Position numbers and translations under genes: made by a program. The notes under the pieces were generated by a model that worked only from the letters and a program-made list of their open reading frames with translations, searched no databases and was not told the DNA's origin. From UBA1413 sp964567485 (lineage in GTDB: Bacteria > Bacteroidota > Bacteroidia > Bacteroidales > Prolixibacteraceae), in NCBI GenBank assembly GCA_964567485.1, contig CAZMMX010000017.1, positions 7,252-71,251 on the forward strand: DNA of 64,000 nt, given 5' to 3'. Positions within the stretch are counted from its first letter, which is position 1; each line of letters begins with the position of its first letter. Shown here in pieces: positions 1 to 7,503 of this stretch.

Positions 1-1
1 C

Positions 2-403
2 CGGCTTCCCCTAAAGCCTGTAGGAAGGCTAAAGAGCACCATCAGTCAGGTGAAGGAGGTCACTCCCGGCGAAACCGTGGGATACAACCGTGCCGGCAAG
101 GTGGAAAGGCCTTCCCTGATAGCTGTCATTCCCATGGGATATGCCGATGGCCTCGACAGAAGGTTGGGCAACGGCAGGGGCAGGGTCTTCATCAACGGGA
201 AATTCGCCCCCATCACCGGAAATATTTGCATGGACATGTGCATGGCCGACGTGACGGAAATCCCCTGCCGCCCCGGCAATGAGGTGGAATTCTTCGGAAA
301 TCACCTCTCCATCAGCGAAGTGGCCGCCGCCGCAGGTACCATCCCCTATGAGATCCTCACAGGAATCTCCCAGAGGGTGAAAAGAGTCTATATCCAGGAA
401 TAG
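2..403 (+). CDS. alr: alanine racemase, C-terminal part (5' end outside window)
   Basis: This is the C-terminal beta domain of a PLP-dependent alanine racemase, which makes D-alanine for peptidoglycan. The frame is open from base 2, so the gene begins upstream and the first 130 or so visible residues are only the tail. Visible family motifs are a GETVGYN segment, whose Tyr aligns with the catalytic tyrosine of the family, then IPMGYADG and GNICMDM. The PLP lysine domain is not in the window. In many Bacteroidota alr is fused behind murF; whether that is so here cannot be seen. The stop is at 401-403. Confidence 0.93.
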   Translation, partial: RLPLKPVGRLKSTISQVKEVTPGETVGYNRAGKVERPSLIAVIPMGYADGLDRRLGNGRGRVFINGKFAPITGNICMDMCMADVTEIPCRPGNEVEFFGNHLSISEVAAAAGTIPYEILTGISQRVKRVYIQE

Positions 404-528
404 CCCATTTGGGCAGGAGTGGTCATTCTGCATTTCCGGGGCACCATGCAGCGGGGATGCCGGGGGGCCTTATAATAAGAGCAGGATAATGATAGATGTG
501 CAGCGGAGAAACCCCCTAACCGGGGGAA

Positions 529-1230
529 TCACCCCAGTTTGCTGATCCTGTCAAGCCGGTGGAGATCCAGGATTTTGATCTTCCGGCCGTCGATGGTAAT
601 CAGTTTTTCATTGGCGAAAGTGGAGAGGGTACGTATGGCGTTGGAGGTGGTCATGTTCGAGAGGTTGGCAATATCCTCGCGCGACATATAGACTTTAAGG
701 GTGGTGTTGTCGTGTTCGAAGCCATATTTATCGGCCAGTAAGATGAGGGATTCCGCAAGCCTGCCCCTGATGTGCTTCTGGGTCAGGGTGACGGTGCGCA
801 TGTTGGCGAATCCCAGTTCCCGGGCCAGCTTTCTGATCAGTCGCAGTGAAAAGTCGCTGTTCCTAATAGCCCTGTTCATGATGAATTCCATGGAGATACT
901 GGCGATGACCGAATCTTCGAGGCTCACGGCAGTGGCGATATGGTTCTCATCGGCAAAAAAAGCGCGATACCCGATGACCCCCATCGGTTTGGACATCCTG
1001 ATGATTTGCTCCCGGCCGCCCACACCCTCCTTGAAGATCTTAACCTTCCCGGTGACCAGCATCATAAATCCCGAAGGCTTGTCCCCCTCCCTGAAGATAT
1101 ACTCATTTCGCCGGTAGCTGGTCAGCGATATATGGTCTTGTAACTCCTCTTTTTCTTCCGGAGTCAACAGGTAGAAAGGAGATTTCTGATTTTCAAGTAT
1201 TTCTTTTATCCCTGAGTCGAAATGCACCAT
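529..1230 (-). CDS. Crp/Fnr family transcriptional regulator
   Basis: A cytoplasmic one-component regulator of 233 residues, the usual length for the family. Residues of about 25-140 form the cyclic-nucleotide-binding-like beta barrel (NEYIFREGDKPSGFMMLVTGKVKIF). The C-terminal part holds a winged helix, with YMSREDIANLSNMTTSNAIRTL as the probable recognition region. No N-terminal cysteine cluster is present, so it is not an oxygen-sensing Fe-S Fnr of the E. coli type. The ligand and targets cannot be inferred. It is monocistronic with its own promoter at 1264-1294. A short CCCCC/GGGGG stem at 512-526, followed on the minus strand by TTTC, may end the transcript. Divergent from the upstream alr gene. 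Confidence 0.9.
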   Translation of the reverse strand: MVHFDSGIKEILENQKSPFYLLTPEEKEELQDHISLTSYRRNEYIFREGDKPSGFMMLVTGKVKIFKEGVGGREQIIRMSKPMGVIGYRAFFADENHIATAVSLEDSVIASISMEFIMNRAIRNSDFSLRLIRKLARELGFANMRTVTLTQKHIRGRLAESLILLADKYGFEHDNTTLKVYMSREDIANLSNMTTSNAIRTLSTFANEKLITIDGRKIKILDLHRLDRISKLG

Positions 1231-1263
1231 GGAGCGGACCGTTAGTTATGTTTTATAACATCA

Positions 1264-1294
1264 CAAAGTTAATTATTTTTGGATAATCGACTAA
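1264..1294 (-). promoter_or_regulatory. Bacteroidota-type promoter of the crp/fnr gene
   Basis: On the minus strand the bases read TTAG (1294-1291), 19 bases, then TAACTTTG (1271-1264). The phylum consensus is TTTG-N19-TAnnTTTG, so the -7 box is perfect, the spacing is exact and the -33 box has one mismatch. The -7 box ends 33 bases before the ATG at 1230. Confidence 0.7.
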
Positions 1295-1364
1295 TTTTTA
1301 GCCATATTTGGAAGCTCTGTTGGCCGGGTTTTCGGCACTCTTCCGGGGTCAGGAGTGCGTAAAA

Positions 1365-3008
1365 TCAGAAGCGGGCCACCAGGGGCATCCTCCGGCCGAA
1401 GCCAAAGGATTTATGGCTTATCCTCAGGATAGGGGCCGCCTGGAATCGTTTGTACTCGTTCATGTTGACCATTCTGATGATTTTCCTGACCAGCGCGGGG
1501 TCGGTACCATCCTCAGCCATCTCCTCAGGCGAGCGGTTCAGCTCGATAAAGTCATAGAGAATTTTGTCGAGAAGGGAATAATCGGGAAGGGAGTCGGAGT
1601 CTTTTTGTCCGGGTCTCAGTTCCGCGGAAGGGGGCTTAACGATGGTATTGAAGGGGATGATCTCGCGGTCGCGGTTGATAAAGCGTGCCAGTTCATATAC
1701 TTCTGTCTTGTAGAGGTCACCGAGCACCGCCAGTCCGCCGTTCATATCACCGTACAAGGTGCCGTATCCCACGGCACATTCGCTTTTATTGGAGGTGTTC
1801 AGCACCAGGTGCCCCAGTTTATTGGAAAGAGCCATAATGAGGACTCCCCTGATACGTGCCTGGATATTTTCTTCGGTGATGTCGGGGGGCAGGGTACCAA
1901 AAACGGGGGCCAGGTCGCGGTTGATGCTGTCGACCGATTCCTGGATGGGGATGATATCGAAGGTGATGCCCAGGTTTTTCGCCAGGGCGGCGGCATCGTC
2001 GATGGAGTGACCAGAACTGTAACGGGAGGGCATCAGCAGCACTCTGATGTTTTCGGCACCCAGGGCCTGCGTGGCCAGTACGGCCACTACTGCCGAGTCG
2101 ATACCTCCTGAGAGACCCAGCGTTGCCCGCGTGAATCCCGTCTTGGCAAAGTAATCCCGGATGCCCAGAACCAGGCCCTGTGATATCTTTTCGATCTTCC
2201 CGGCAGCAGGCTGTAAATGTGCCTCATCCAGCTCCTGCGTGTCTACCACCAGGAAGTCCTCACAGAAATATTTTAACTCGCGTAAGATCGTCCCATCGGG
2301 GCCAATAACCATGGATCCTCCGTCAAAAATCAGTTCTGCCTGGGCTCCTGTTTGGTTCACATACACCAGCGGCACTCCGTATTGACGGGCCTTGCGGGTG
2401 AGTATCTCCTTGCGCCAGCTCTCCTGTCCTACCGAAAACGGAGAGGCCGACAAATTGATGATCAGCCCGGGGTTCAGCCGGGCCAGCTCTTCCATGGGAG
2501 AAGCCTGGTAGAGCTTATCCCTTCCAAACTCATTCTGAACAGGCTGCTCGTCCCACAAATCCTCACAGATGGTCACCGCAATCTTTTCACCTCCGGTTTC
2601 TAAAAGTGTGAACTTCCGGTTGGGCTCGAAATGGCGGTATTCATCAAAAACATCATAGGTGGGGAGCAGGGTTTTGCAGAAGATATCCCCGATTTTTCCA
2701 TCGGCCAGGGTCCAGGCCCCGTTGAACAACTTTTTACCGCGTTCTCCCTCGTTTATCACCGGGGCTCCCACCAGGGCAGTAATCCCCGTACAATGCCGTG
2801 CTATCTCCTCGACCGCTTCCCTGGCTGCGGCGATGAATTCCTTTTTTTCAAGAAGATCCTGGGGATAATACCCCGTGACTGAAAGTTCGGAGAAGACGGC
2901 CAAATCGGCCCCCTCGCTCTTTGCTCTTTCGAGGGCTTCAATGATCTTTCGGCTGTTGCCTTCAAAATCCCCGATCCGGTAATTCAGTTGTGCCAGCGCT
3001 ATCTTCAT
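1365..3008 (-). CDS. nadE: glutamine-dependent NAD(+) synthetase
   Basis: Catalyses the last step of NAD synthesis: ATP-dependent amidation of nicotinate adenine dinucleotide, using ammonia from glutamine. Two domains are visible in 547 residues. The first is an N-terminal nitrilase-type amidase with the Glu/Lys/Cys triad in FSELSVTGY, KTLLPTYDVFDE and ICEDLWDE. The second is the synthetase domain with the PP-loop SGGIDSAVVAVLA near residue 300. The length matches the two-domain bacterial enzyme. I place the start at the ATG at 3008 (MKIALAQLNYRIGD); the reading frame also has a TTG eight codons upstream. Divergent from the GldB-like gene; in other Bacteroidota nadE is often next to gldB. Confidence 0.95.
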   Translation of the reverse strand: MKIALAQLNYRIGDFEGNSRKIIEALERAKSEGADLAVFSELSVTGYYPQDLLEKKEFIAAAREAVEEIARHCTGITALVGAPVINEGERGKKLFNGAWTLADGKIGDIFCKTLLPTYDVFDEYRHFEPNRKFTLLETGGEKIAVTICEDLWDEQPVQNEFGRDKLYQASPMEELARLNPGLIINLSASPFSVGQESWRKEILTRKARQYGVPLVYVNQTGAQAELIFDGGSMVIGPDGTILRELKYFCEDFLVVDTQELDEAHLQPAAGKIEKISQGLVLGIRDYFAKTGFTRATLGLSGGIDSAVVAVLATQALGAENIRVLLMPSRYSSGHSIDDAAALAKNLGITFDIIPIQESVDSINRDLAPVFGTLPPDITEENIQARIRGVLIMALSNKLGHLVLNTSNKSECAVGYGTLYGDMNGGLAVLGDLYKTEVYELARFINRDREIIPFNTIVKPPSAELRPGQKDSDSLPDYSLLDKILYDFIELNRSPEEMAEDGTDPALVRKIIRMVNMNEYKRFQAAPILRISHKSFGFGRRMPLVARF

Positions 3009-3373
3009 CTCCAATAAATTTAATCCTTGCAAATCTCCGCTTTTTCAATCAATTTCGCAATATTACTGAATGGTGTTCAGTTTAAATATACCGGAGGATA
3101 CCCTGAGTGACGGAGCAGTCCACCTGGCCGGTGGTTCCGGCAAATGGTGTTGTGTAAAAAGCCGTTCTGAACCGCAGCTTGCAGTGGAATTTGAAAAGTA
3201 TGGAGGAATATATGAAGAGAGATACTCGTGGTCCTGACCAGCAGATGCCGGGGAAGCACGCTCTGGCACCCCTGATCCCGGCCATCACGGGGCATGAGCA
3301 TTGGGTTTTCAGGAAGCGTTTCCGGCCGGAACAAGTGCATGAGGCGCGGGAATCAGGAAAACCGGGCCGGGAA
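3009..3373. other. intergenic region between divergent nadE and gldB
   Basis: About 365 bases with no convincing gene and no clear TAnnTTTG box on either strand. The frame of the downstream gene stays open back to 3179, but the translation there is rich in Arg, Gly and Pro and lacks family similarity, so I treat it as untranslated. It must hold the divergent promoters, which I could not locate. Confidence 0.4.
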
Positions 3374-4471
3374 ATGGTCGCCCCGGCGAAACCCGGGGTG
3401 ATCAGGCAGCGGTCACGGAGCTACCCCCCGCAAGGGCGGGGAGGTCGCTGTTTGGCTTCCCTGCAGAGCCTGACGGTGGGGATGCTCCTCGCCATGGCAG
3501 CAGTGCTGGCTTCCTGCGGCAACGACCGCCTGAAAGTGGATATTTCAGGGATCAGGGATGAGGTTCCCTTTGTCAGATATGATGAGGAGTTATTCTCACT
3601 GGCTCCCGATCCCTCCCTTGAGGAACTGCTCCTGCTCAGATCTAACTATCCTGCCTTTACCGATCTTTACACCCACCTGGTGCTCAGGGTAGGATCGGTA
3701 ACCGATTCGGCGGGACAGGCGTTGATCAGGGAGTTTCTGGGCGATACCACTACTTTGAATGTGAGAAAGATGACCCAAAGAGTGTTTCCCCGTCAGAAGT
3801 TGCCGGAGAAGGATATTGTAACGGCCTTCAAGCATTACCACTACTATTTTCCGGAAAAACCCCTGCCCGTCGTCTATTTCTGTCTGTCGGGGTTCAACGA
3901 GTCGGTATTCACCGCCGACAGCATCGTCGGTATCAGCCTTGATAAGTACCTGGGGGCGGATTGTTATTACTATGATTTACTCGAACTTCCGCAATTCCGG
4001 CAGCGAAAGATGATCCCGGAAATGATCCCTGCTGATATGATGTATACCTGGGGGATGACCGAGTTTCCCCTTCCTGAGGAGGCTGCCACGTTGCTTGACC
4101 ACATGATCTACGAGGGTAAACTGCTTTATTTCACCGAGGCCATGCTTCCGCGTACTGCCGATTCCCTGAGAACGGGTTTTTCAAAGAAACAGCTGGAGTG
4201 GTGCCGTAATAACGAAGCGACGATGTGGAATTACCTGGTGGAGCATCAGCTGCTCTTCTCGACCCGGCAGATGGACATCGTACGCTATATTAAAGACGGT
4301 CCGACCACCAACGGTTTCCCCGCGGAATCCCCCGCCCGCACAGGTGCCTGGCTTGGCCGGCAGATCATCAGGGCTTACATGAAAAAGAACCCTGAAGTCA
4401 CCCTTTCCCAGCTGATGGACCACAAAGACCACCGGGGAATCCTGAACCATTCGGCCTACGCCCCCCAGTAA
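3374..4471 (+). CDS. gldB: GldB-like gliding/T9SS-associated lipoprotein
   Basis: A lipoprotein of the GldB family, needed for gliding in flavobacteria and kept in many non-gliding Bacteroidota. It has a hydrophobic signal with the lipobox LASC (Cys codon at 3515), followed by about 318 residues of mature protein, the usual GldB size. Family features seen: FVRYDEELFS near the mature start, HYYFPEKPLPVVYF, a SLDKYLGADCYYY segment, LLDHMIYEGKLLYF, and a tail with GRQIIRAYMKKNPEVTLSQLM. The start is uncertain. ATG 3374 gives a basic n-region before the hydrophobic stretch; GTG 3476 or ATG 3482 would give a very short signal. gldC is not adjacent. It is followed by a terminator shared with the convergent DUF1080 gene. 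Confidence 0.8.
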   Translation: MVAPAKPGVIRQRSRSYPPQGRGGRCLASLQSLTVGMLLAMAAVLASCGNDRLKVDISGIRDEVPFVRYDEELFSLAPDPSLEELLLLRSNYPAFTDLYTHLVLRVGSVTDSAGQALIREFLGDTTTLNVRKMTQRVFPRQKLPEKDIVTAFKHYHYYFPEKPLPVVYFCLSGFNESVFTADSIVGISLDKYLGADCYYYDLLELPQFRQRKMIPEMIPADMMYTWGMTEFPLPEEAATLLDHMIYEGKLLYFTEAMLPRTADSLRTGFSKKQLEWCRNNEATMWNYLVEHQLLFSTRQMDIVRYIKDGPTTNGFPAESPARTGAWLGRQIIRAYMKKNPEVTLSQLMDHKDHRGILNHSAYAPQ

Positions 4472-4515
4472 CCTGCGCAAAACCAGGGCCGGGAGTAGAC
4501 CGACTTTATCAGAAA

Positions 4516-4553
4516 AAAAGAGGCTGTTCCGATGAGAAGGAACAGCCTCTTTT
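4516..4553. terminator. bidirectional intrinsic terminator
   Basis: A perfect inverted repeat (AGAGGCTGTTCC / GGAACAGCCTCT, 8-base loop) is flanked by an A run on the left and TTTT on the right. It can stop gldB on the plus strand and the DUF1080 gene on the minus strand. Confidence 0.85.
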
Positions 4554-4559
4554 GTGGAT

Positions 4560-4676
4560 GAATTCCGGTGAGCGCATTCCCCGAAGGCTCTGCCGCGGGG
4601 TTAGCGAACAAGACACTTAAGAATGCCTTGACGGAATCGGATTCCCCGCAGGCTCTGCCGCGAGGTTAGCGATTCG
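4560..4676. repeat. dispersed double-hairpin repeat, copy 1
   Basis: The element holds two direct copies of a unit of about 32 bases with the core CCCCGNAGGCTCTGCCGCGGGG followed by TTAGCGA. Each unit folds as a bulged hairpin (CCCCG...GGC-TCT-GCC...GCGGGG). They are separated by about 30 bases that include CCTTGACGGAATCGG. A second copy lies at 34774-34877 at roughly 85% identity by eye. It contains no ORF and sits between convergent genes. It resembles REP/BIME-like intergenic elements; I do not recognise a named family. Confidence 0.8.
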
Positions 4677-4683
4677 CCTGTGA

Positions 4684-5427
4684 TCAGAGTTCTTTGATCT
4701 TGATGTTACGGAACCAGACATCGTCGCCATGGTCCTGGAGGGCGATGACCCCGGAACGGGCCACGTTGGCCCAGTCGGGATTGATGCCCGGGAATTTGGA
4801 ACCGGCAACCATGGTGTTCCAGGCATCGGTCCACAGATGGTATTCCAGGACGTTCACGCCGTTCTGGTTATGGACGACGGTGCCGTCATAAACGGTGATT
4901 TCCACGGTGTTCCATTCCCCAACAGGCTTGGCATTCTGGGGCTTGGCAGGAATCAGGTCATAAAGGGAGCCCGCCTGACGGTTACCGTCGACACCCAATT
5001 CGGCATCGGGGTGTTTCAGGTTGTCAAGAACCTGCATCTCAGGTGCCGAATAATAAATGGGCACACTGTCAAGTTCCTGTCCCAGGTAGAAAATACCGGA
5101 ATTCCCACCTTCCGAGATCTTCCATTCCATGCGAAGCTTGAAGTTGCTGAACGGTTTTTCATAAAGGATGTCCCCGCCATCGACGGCACCGGCCTCACCC
5201 TGTCCCGACTCCTTGCAATGCAGGGTGCCCTCCACAATTTCCCAGTTGCCGGGGAAGTGGTCCTTGTTCACCCCTCTCCAGCCATCGCTGGTTTGTCCGT
5301 CAAAAAGGAGCACCCAGCCTTCCGCCTTTTCCTGTTCGGAGAGGGTATTGGGGGCGACTTCCTTCTCCTTGCAACCAAAGGAGACTACAAAAATTAAGGA
5401 TACCAGAATTACAGATAATTTTTTCAT
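4684..5427 (-). CDS. DUF1080 (3-keto-disaccharide hydrolase-like) lipoprotein
   Basis: A 247-residue secreted lipoprotein. A signal peptide ends in the lipobox SFGC (Cys near residue 19), then comes one DUF1080 domain with a concanavalin-like jelly roll. Motifs typical of the family are GWVLLFDGQTSDGW near residue 40, WEIVEGTLHC, SNFKLRMEWKISEGGNSGIFY and a closing GVIALQDHGDDVWFRNIKIKEL. Some members hydrolyse 3-keto-glycosides, others have no known activity, so the substrate is unknown. It is monocistronic and convergent with gldB across a shared terminator and the repeat at 4560. Confidence 0.88.
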   Translation of the reverse strand: MKKLSVILVSLIFVVSFGCKEKEVAPNTLSEQEKAEGWVLLFDGQTSDGWRGVNKDHFPGNWEIVEGTLHCKESGQGEAGAVDGGDILYEKPFSNFKLRMEWKISEGGNSGIFYLGQELDSVPIYYSAPEMQVLDNLKHPDAELGVDGNRQAGSLYDLIPAKPQNAKPVGEWNTVEITVYDGTVVHNQNGVNVLEYHLWTDAWNTMVAGSKFPGINPDWANVARSGVIALQDHGDDVWFRNIKIKEL

Positions 5428-5579
5428 TTGTGCTTATTTTATTAATGGTTAGAATTATAGCTTTCCAAACTACGAAATTATGAAATTAATCCAGAACCGC
5501 CAATCAAACAGTTCATGATTTTTGTACTTTAGAGGGGTTACTTAAGCGCTGCATTTAACAAAAAATCAAAATATACAAA

Positions 5580-6617
5580 ATGTCGAAGAAGAAAAAGAGA
5601 ATCGGGATTCTGACGGCCGGTGGCGATTGTCCCGGTTTGAATGCCGCCATCAGGGGCGTTGGTAAGACAGCCATCGTAGAATATGGGATGGAGGTTGTTG
5701 GTTTCAGATCGGGGTATTCCGGACTTATCCACAATGATTATGTCGAGTTAAAGGAGTCGCAGTTATCGGGGATTCTCACCCTGGGAGGGACCATTCTGGG
5801 CACTTCCCGGGAGAAACCTTTCAAACCGGGAGGGGCTGATGCCCATGACAAACCCGATACCATCAGGCAAAATTACGATAGTCTGGAATTGGATGCCCTG
5901 GTCTGCATTGGCGGGAATGGCACGATGAAGACGGCCAACATGCTGTCAAAACAGGGACTTAATGTTGTGGGAATTCCCAAAACCATCGACAATGATGTTT
6001 GGGGCACCGATATCACCTTCGGTTTTGAGTCGGCGGTGGAAATCGCCACAGAAGCCATCGACCGGTTACATACCACGGCCAACTCCCACCAGAGGGTAAT
6101 GATTATCGAGGTGATGGGCCACAATGCCGGGTGGCTGGCGTTGTTTGCCGGGACCGCCGGGGGTGGTGACATTATTCTTCTTCCCGAGTTGCCCTATAAC
6201 ATCCGCTCGGTGTGCAAAAAGGTGGAAAGCCGCTTTGAGGATAACAAACCTTACTCTATTGTGGTCGTGGCTGAAGGTATTGAACGGCCTGAAAAACGAA
6301 TGGCTGCCAGCTATATTGCGGAAGCCATTGGGACTTATACCGGACGGGAAACCCGTGAAACCGTGCTGGGCTACATCCAGAGGGGAGGAAGCCCGTCCCC
6401 CTTCGACCGTATCCTGGCCACACAGTACGGCGCCTTCGCCGCCCAGTGCATCGCCGAGGGCAACTTCGGAACCATGACCGCCGTAATCGATAACAAAACA
6501 GTGGCCGTTCCCCTGAGCGAAGTGGGAGGCAAAACCCGCCTGGTGCAACCCGATGACCCCCTGGTTATCATAGCCCGCAGAATGGGAATCTCCTTCGGGG
6601 ATGAATATCTGAAGTGA
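5580..6617 (+). CDS. pfkA: 6-phosphofructokinase (phosphoryl donor uncertain)
   Basis: Phosphorylates fructose 6-phosphate to fructose 1,6-bisphosphate in glycolysis. At 345 residues it fits the PfkA family. The glycine-rich start GGDCPGLNAAIR lies at residues 14-25 and the catalytic loop PKTIDND at 133-139. Two specificity positions are mixed. The nucleotide motif reads GGNG at 111-114, with Gly where ATP enzymes have Gly but Asn where E. coli has Asp103. The residue before TIDND is Lys134, as in pyrophosphate-dependent enzymes. ATP use is more likely from the Gly, but the sequence alone does not settle it. It stands alone on the plus strand; the next gene converges. Confidence 0.92.
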   Translation: MSKKKKRIGILTAGGDCPGLNAAIRGVGKTAIVEYGMEVVGFRSGYSGLIHNDYVELKESQLSGILTLGGTILGTSREKPFKPGGADAHDKPDTIRQNYDSLELDALVCIGGNGTMKTANMLSKQGLNVVGIPKTIDNDVWGTDITFGFESAVEIATEAIDRLHTTANSHQRVMIIEVMGHNAGWLALFAGTAGGGDIILLPELPYNIRSVCKKVESRFEDNKPYSIVVVAEGIERPEKRMAASYIAEAIGTYTGRETRETVLGYIQRGGSPSPFDRILATQYGAFAAQCIAEGNFGTMTAVIDNKTVAVPLSEVGGKTRLVQPDDPLVIIARRMGISFGDEYLK

Positions 6618-6700
6618 CCGGGGACTGCGGACGGTAATCGGTAATCAGCAAACGGTGCTTCGCCATTGACCGGTCTTCAAAACCAGTGCACTGCCGGTGA

Positions 6701-7456
6701 TCAGTGACTGGTAACCAGTTGGAAAATAGGGGATTTGAGGATTTTCCATTTGTTCAGGCGGTAAAGAACGGAAGTCTTCAGCACTCCGAAACCGTAGGTG
6801 ATACTGTTGCGGATATTGATGCTGGAGGCCTCCCTGAAATACTTGGTGGGGCAGGTCACTTCGGCAATCTCAAAACCTGCATACCAGATCTGGGCCAGCA
6901 TCTGGTTGTCGAAGACAAAATTGTCAGAATTTTCCTCATAAGGGACATTTTCGAGCACTTTACGGGTGAAGGCCCGGTATCCGGTGTGGTATTCCGACAG
7001 TTTGGCCCCTATCATCAGATTCTGGAAAAGGGTGAGAAAACGATTGGAAATGTATTTGTATACCGGCATGCCGCCTTTAAGGGCTCCCTTGCCCAGGATC
7101 CTGGATCCCAGGGCCACTTCGTAGAGACCGCTGGCCAGAAGATGGGCCAGGGAGGGGATCAGTAAGGGGGTATACTGGTAATCGGGGTGAAGCATGATCA
7201 CAATGTCGGCTTCCAGTTCCCGTGCTTTCCGGTAGCAGCTCTTCTGATTGCCTCCATACCCCTTGTTCATATGGTGCTCGACAATATGGGTAATCCCCAG
7301 ATCGCGGGCTACCATGATCGTATCATCACGGCTCTTGTCGTCGACCAGGATCACCTCGTCAACAATCGAAAAATCGATCTCTGCATAGGTCTTACTGAGT
7401 GTCTTCGCTGCATTGTAGGCTGGCAGCACGACTACCACTTTTTTGTTTCCGATCAT
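6701..7456 (-). CDS. family 2 glycosyltransferase, dolichol-phosphate-mannose-synthase-like
   Basis: A cytoplasmic GT-A glycosyltransferase of 251 residues. The N-terminus VVVVLPAYNAAKTL is the nucleotide-sugar fold, with VDEVILVDDKSRDDT as the first acidic site. HPDYQYTP replaces the usual DxD at the metal site, as in DPM1-like enzymes acting on polyprenyl phosphate. No C-terminal membrane domain is present. The chosen start is the ATG at 7456; the frame extends further upstream into the neighbouring gene without family similarity. It lies 47 bases behind the sigma-54 regulator and may be co-transcribed with it. Acceptor and donor are unknown. Confidence 0.85.
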   Translation of the reverse strand: MIGNKKVVVVLPAYNAAKTLSKTYAEIDFSIVDEVILVDDKSRDDTIMVARDLGITHIVEHHMNKGYGGNQKSCYRKARELEADIVIMLHPDYQYTPLLIPSLAHLLASGLYEVALGSRILGKGALKGGMPVYKYISNRFLTLFQNLMIGAKLSEYHTGYRAFTRKVLENVPYEENSDNFVFDNQMLAQIWYAGFEIAEVTCPTKYFREASSINIRNSITYGFGVLKTSVLYRLNKWKILKSPIFQLVTSH

Positions 7457-7503
7457 ATTGTTAGTTTTAGCTTTGGCTGGTATATTCCCGGGGCAGCAGG
7501 ATA

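Noticed and set aside
1308..2111. 267-codon open frame antisense to nadE
   Set aside because: No protein-like features; nadE on the other strand has complete catalytic motifs.
3179..3373. N-terminal extension of the GldB-like frame
   Set aside because: The Arg/Gly/Pro-rich stretch precedes the signal peptide and matches nothing in the family, so translation very probably starts later.
6612..6715. Short repeats GGTAATC and CTGGTAACCAG between pfkA and the glycosyltransferase
   Set aside because: Too short and imperfect for a defined element; no T run for a terminator.
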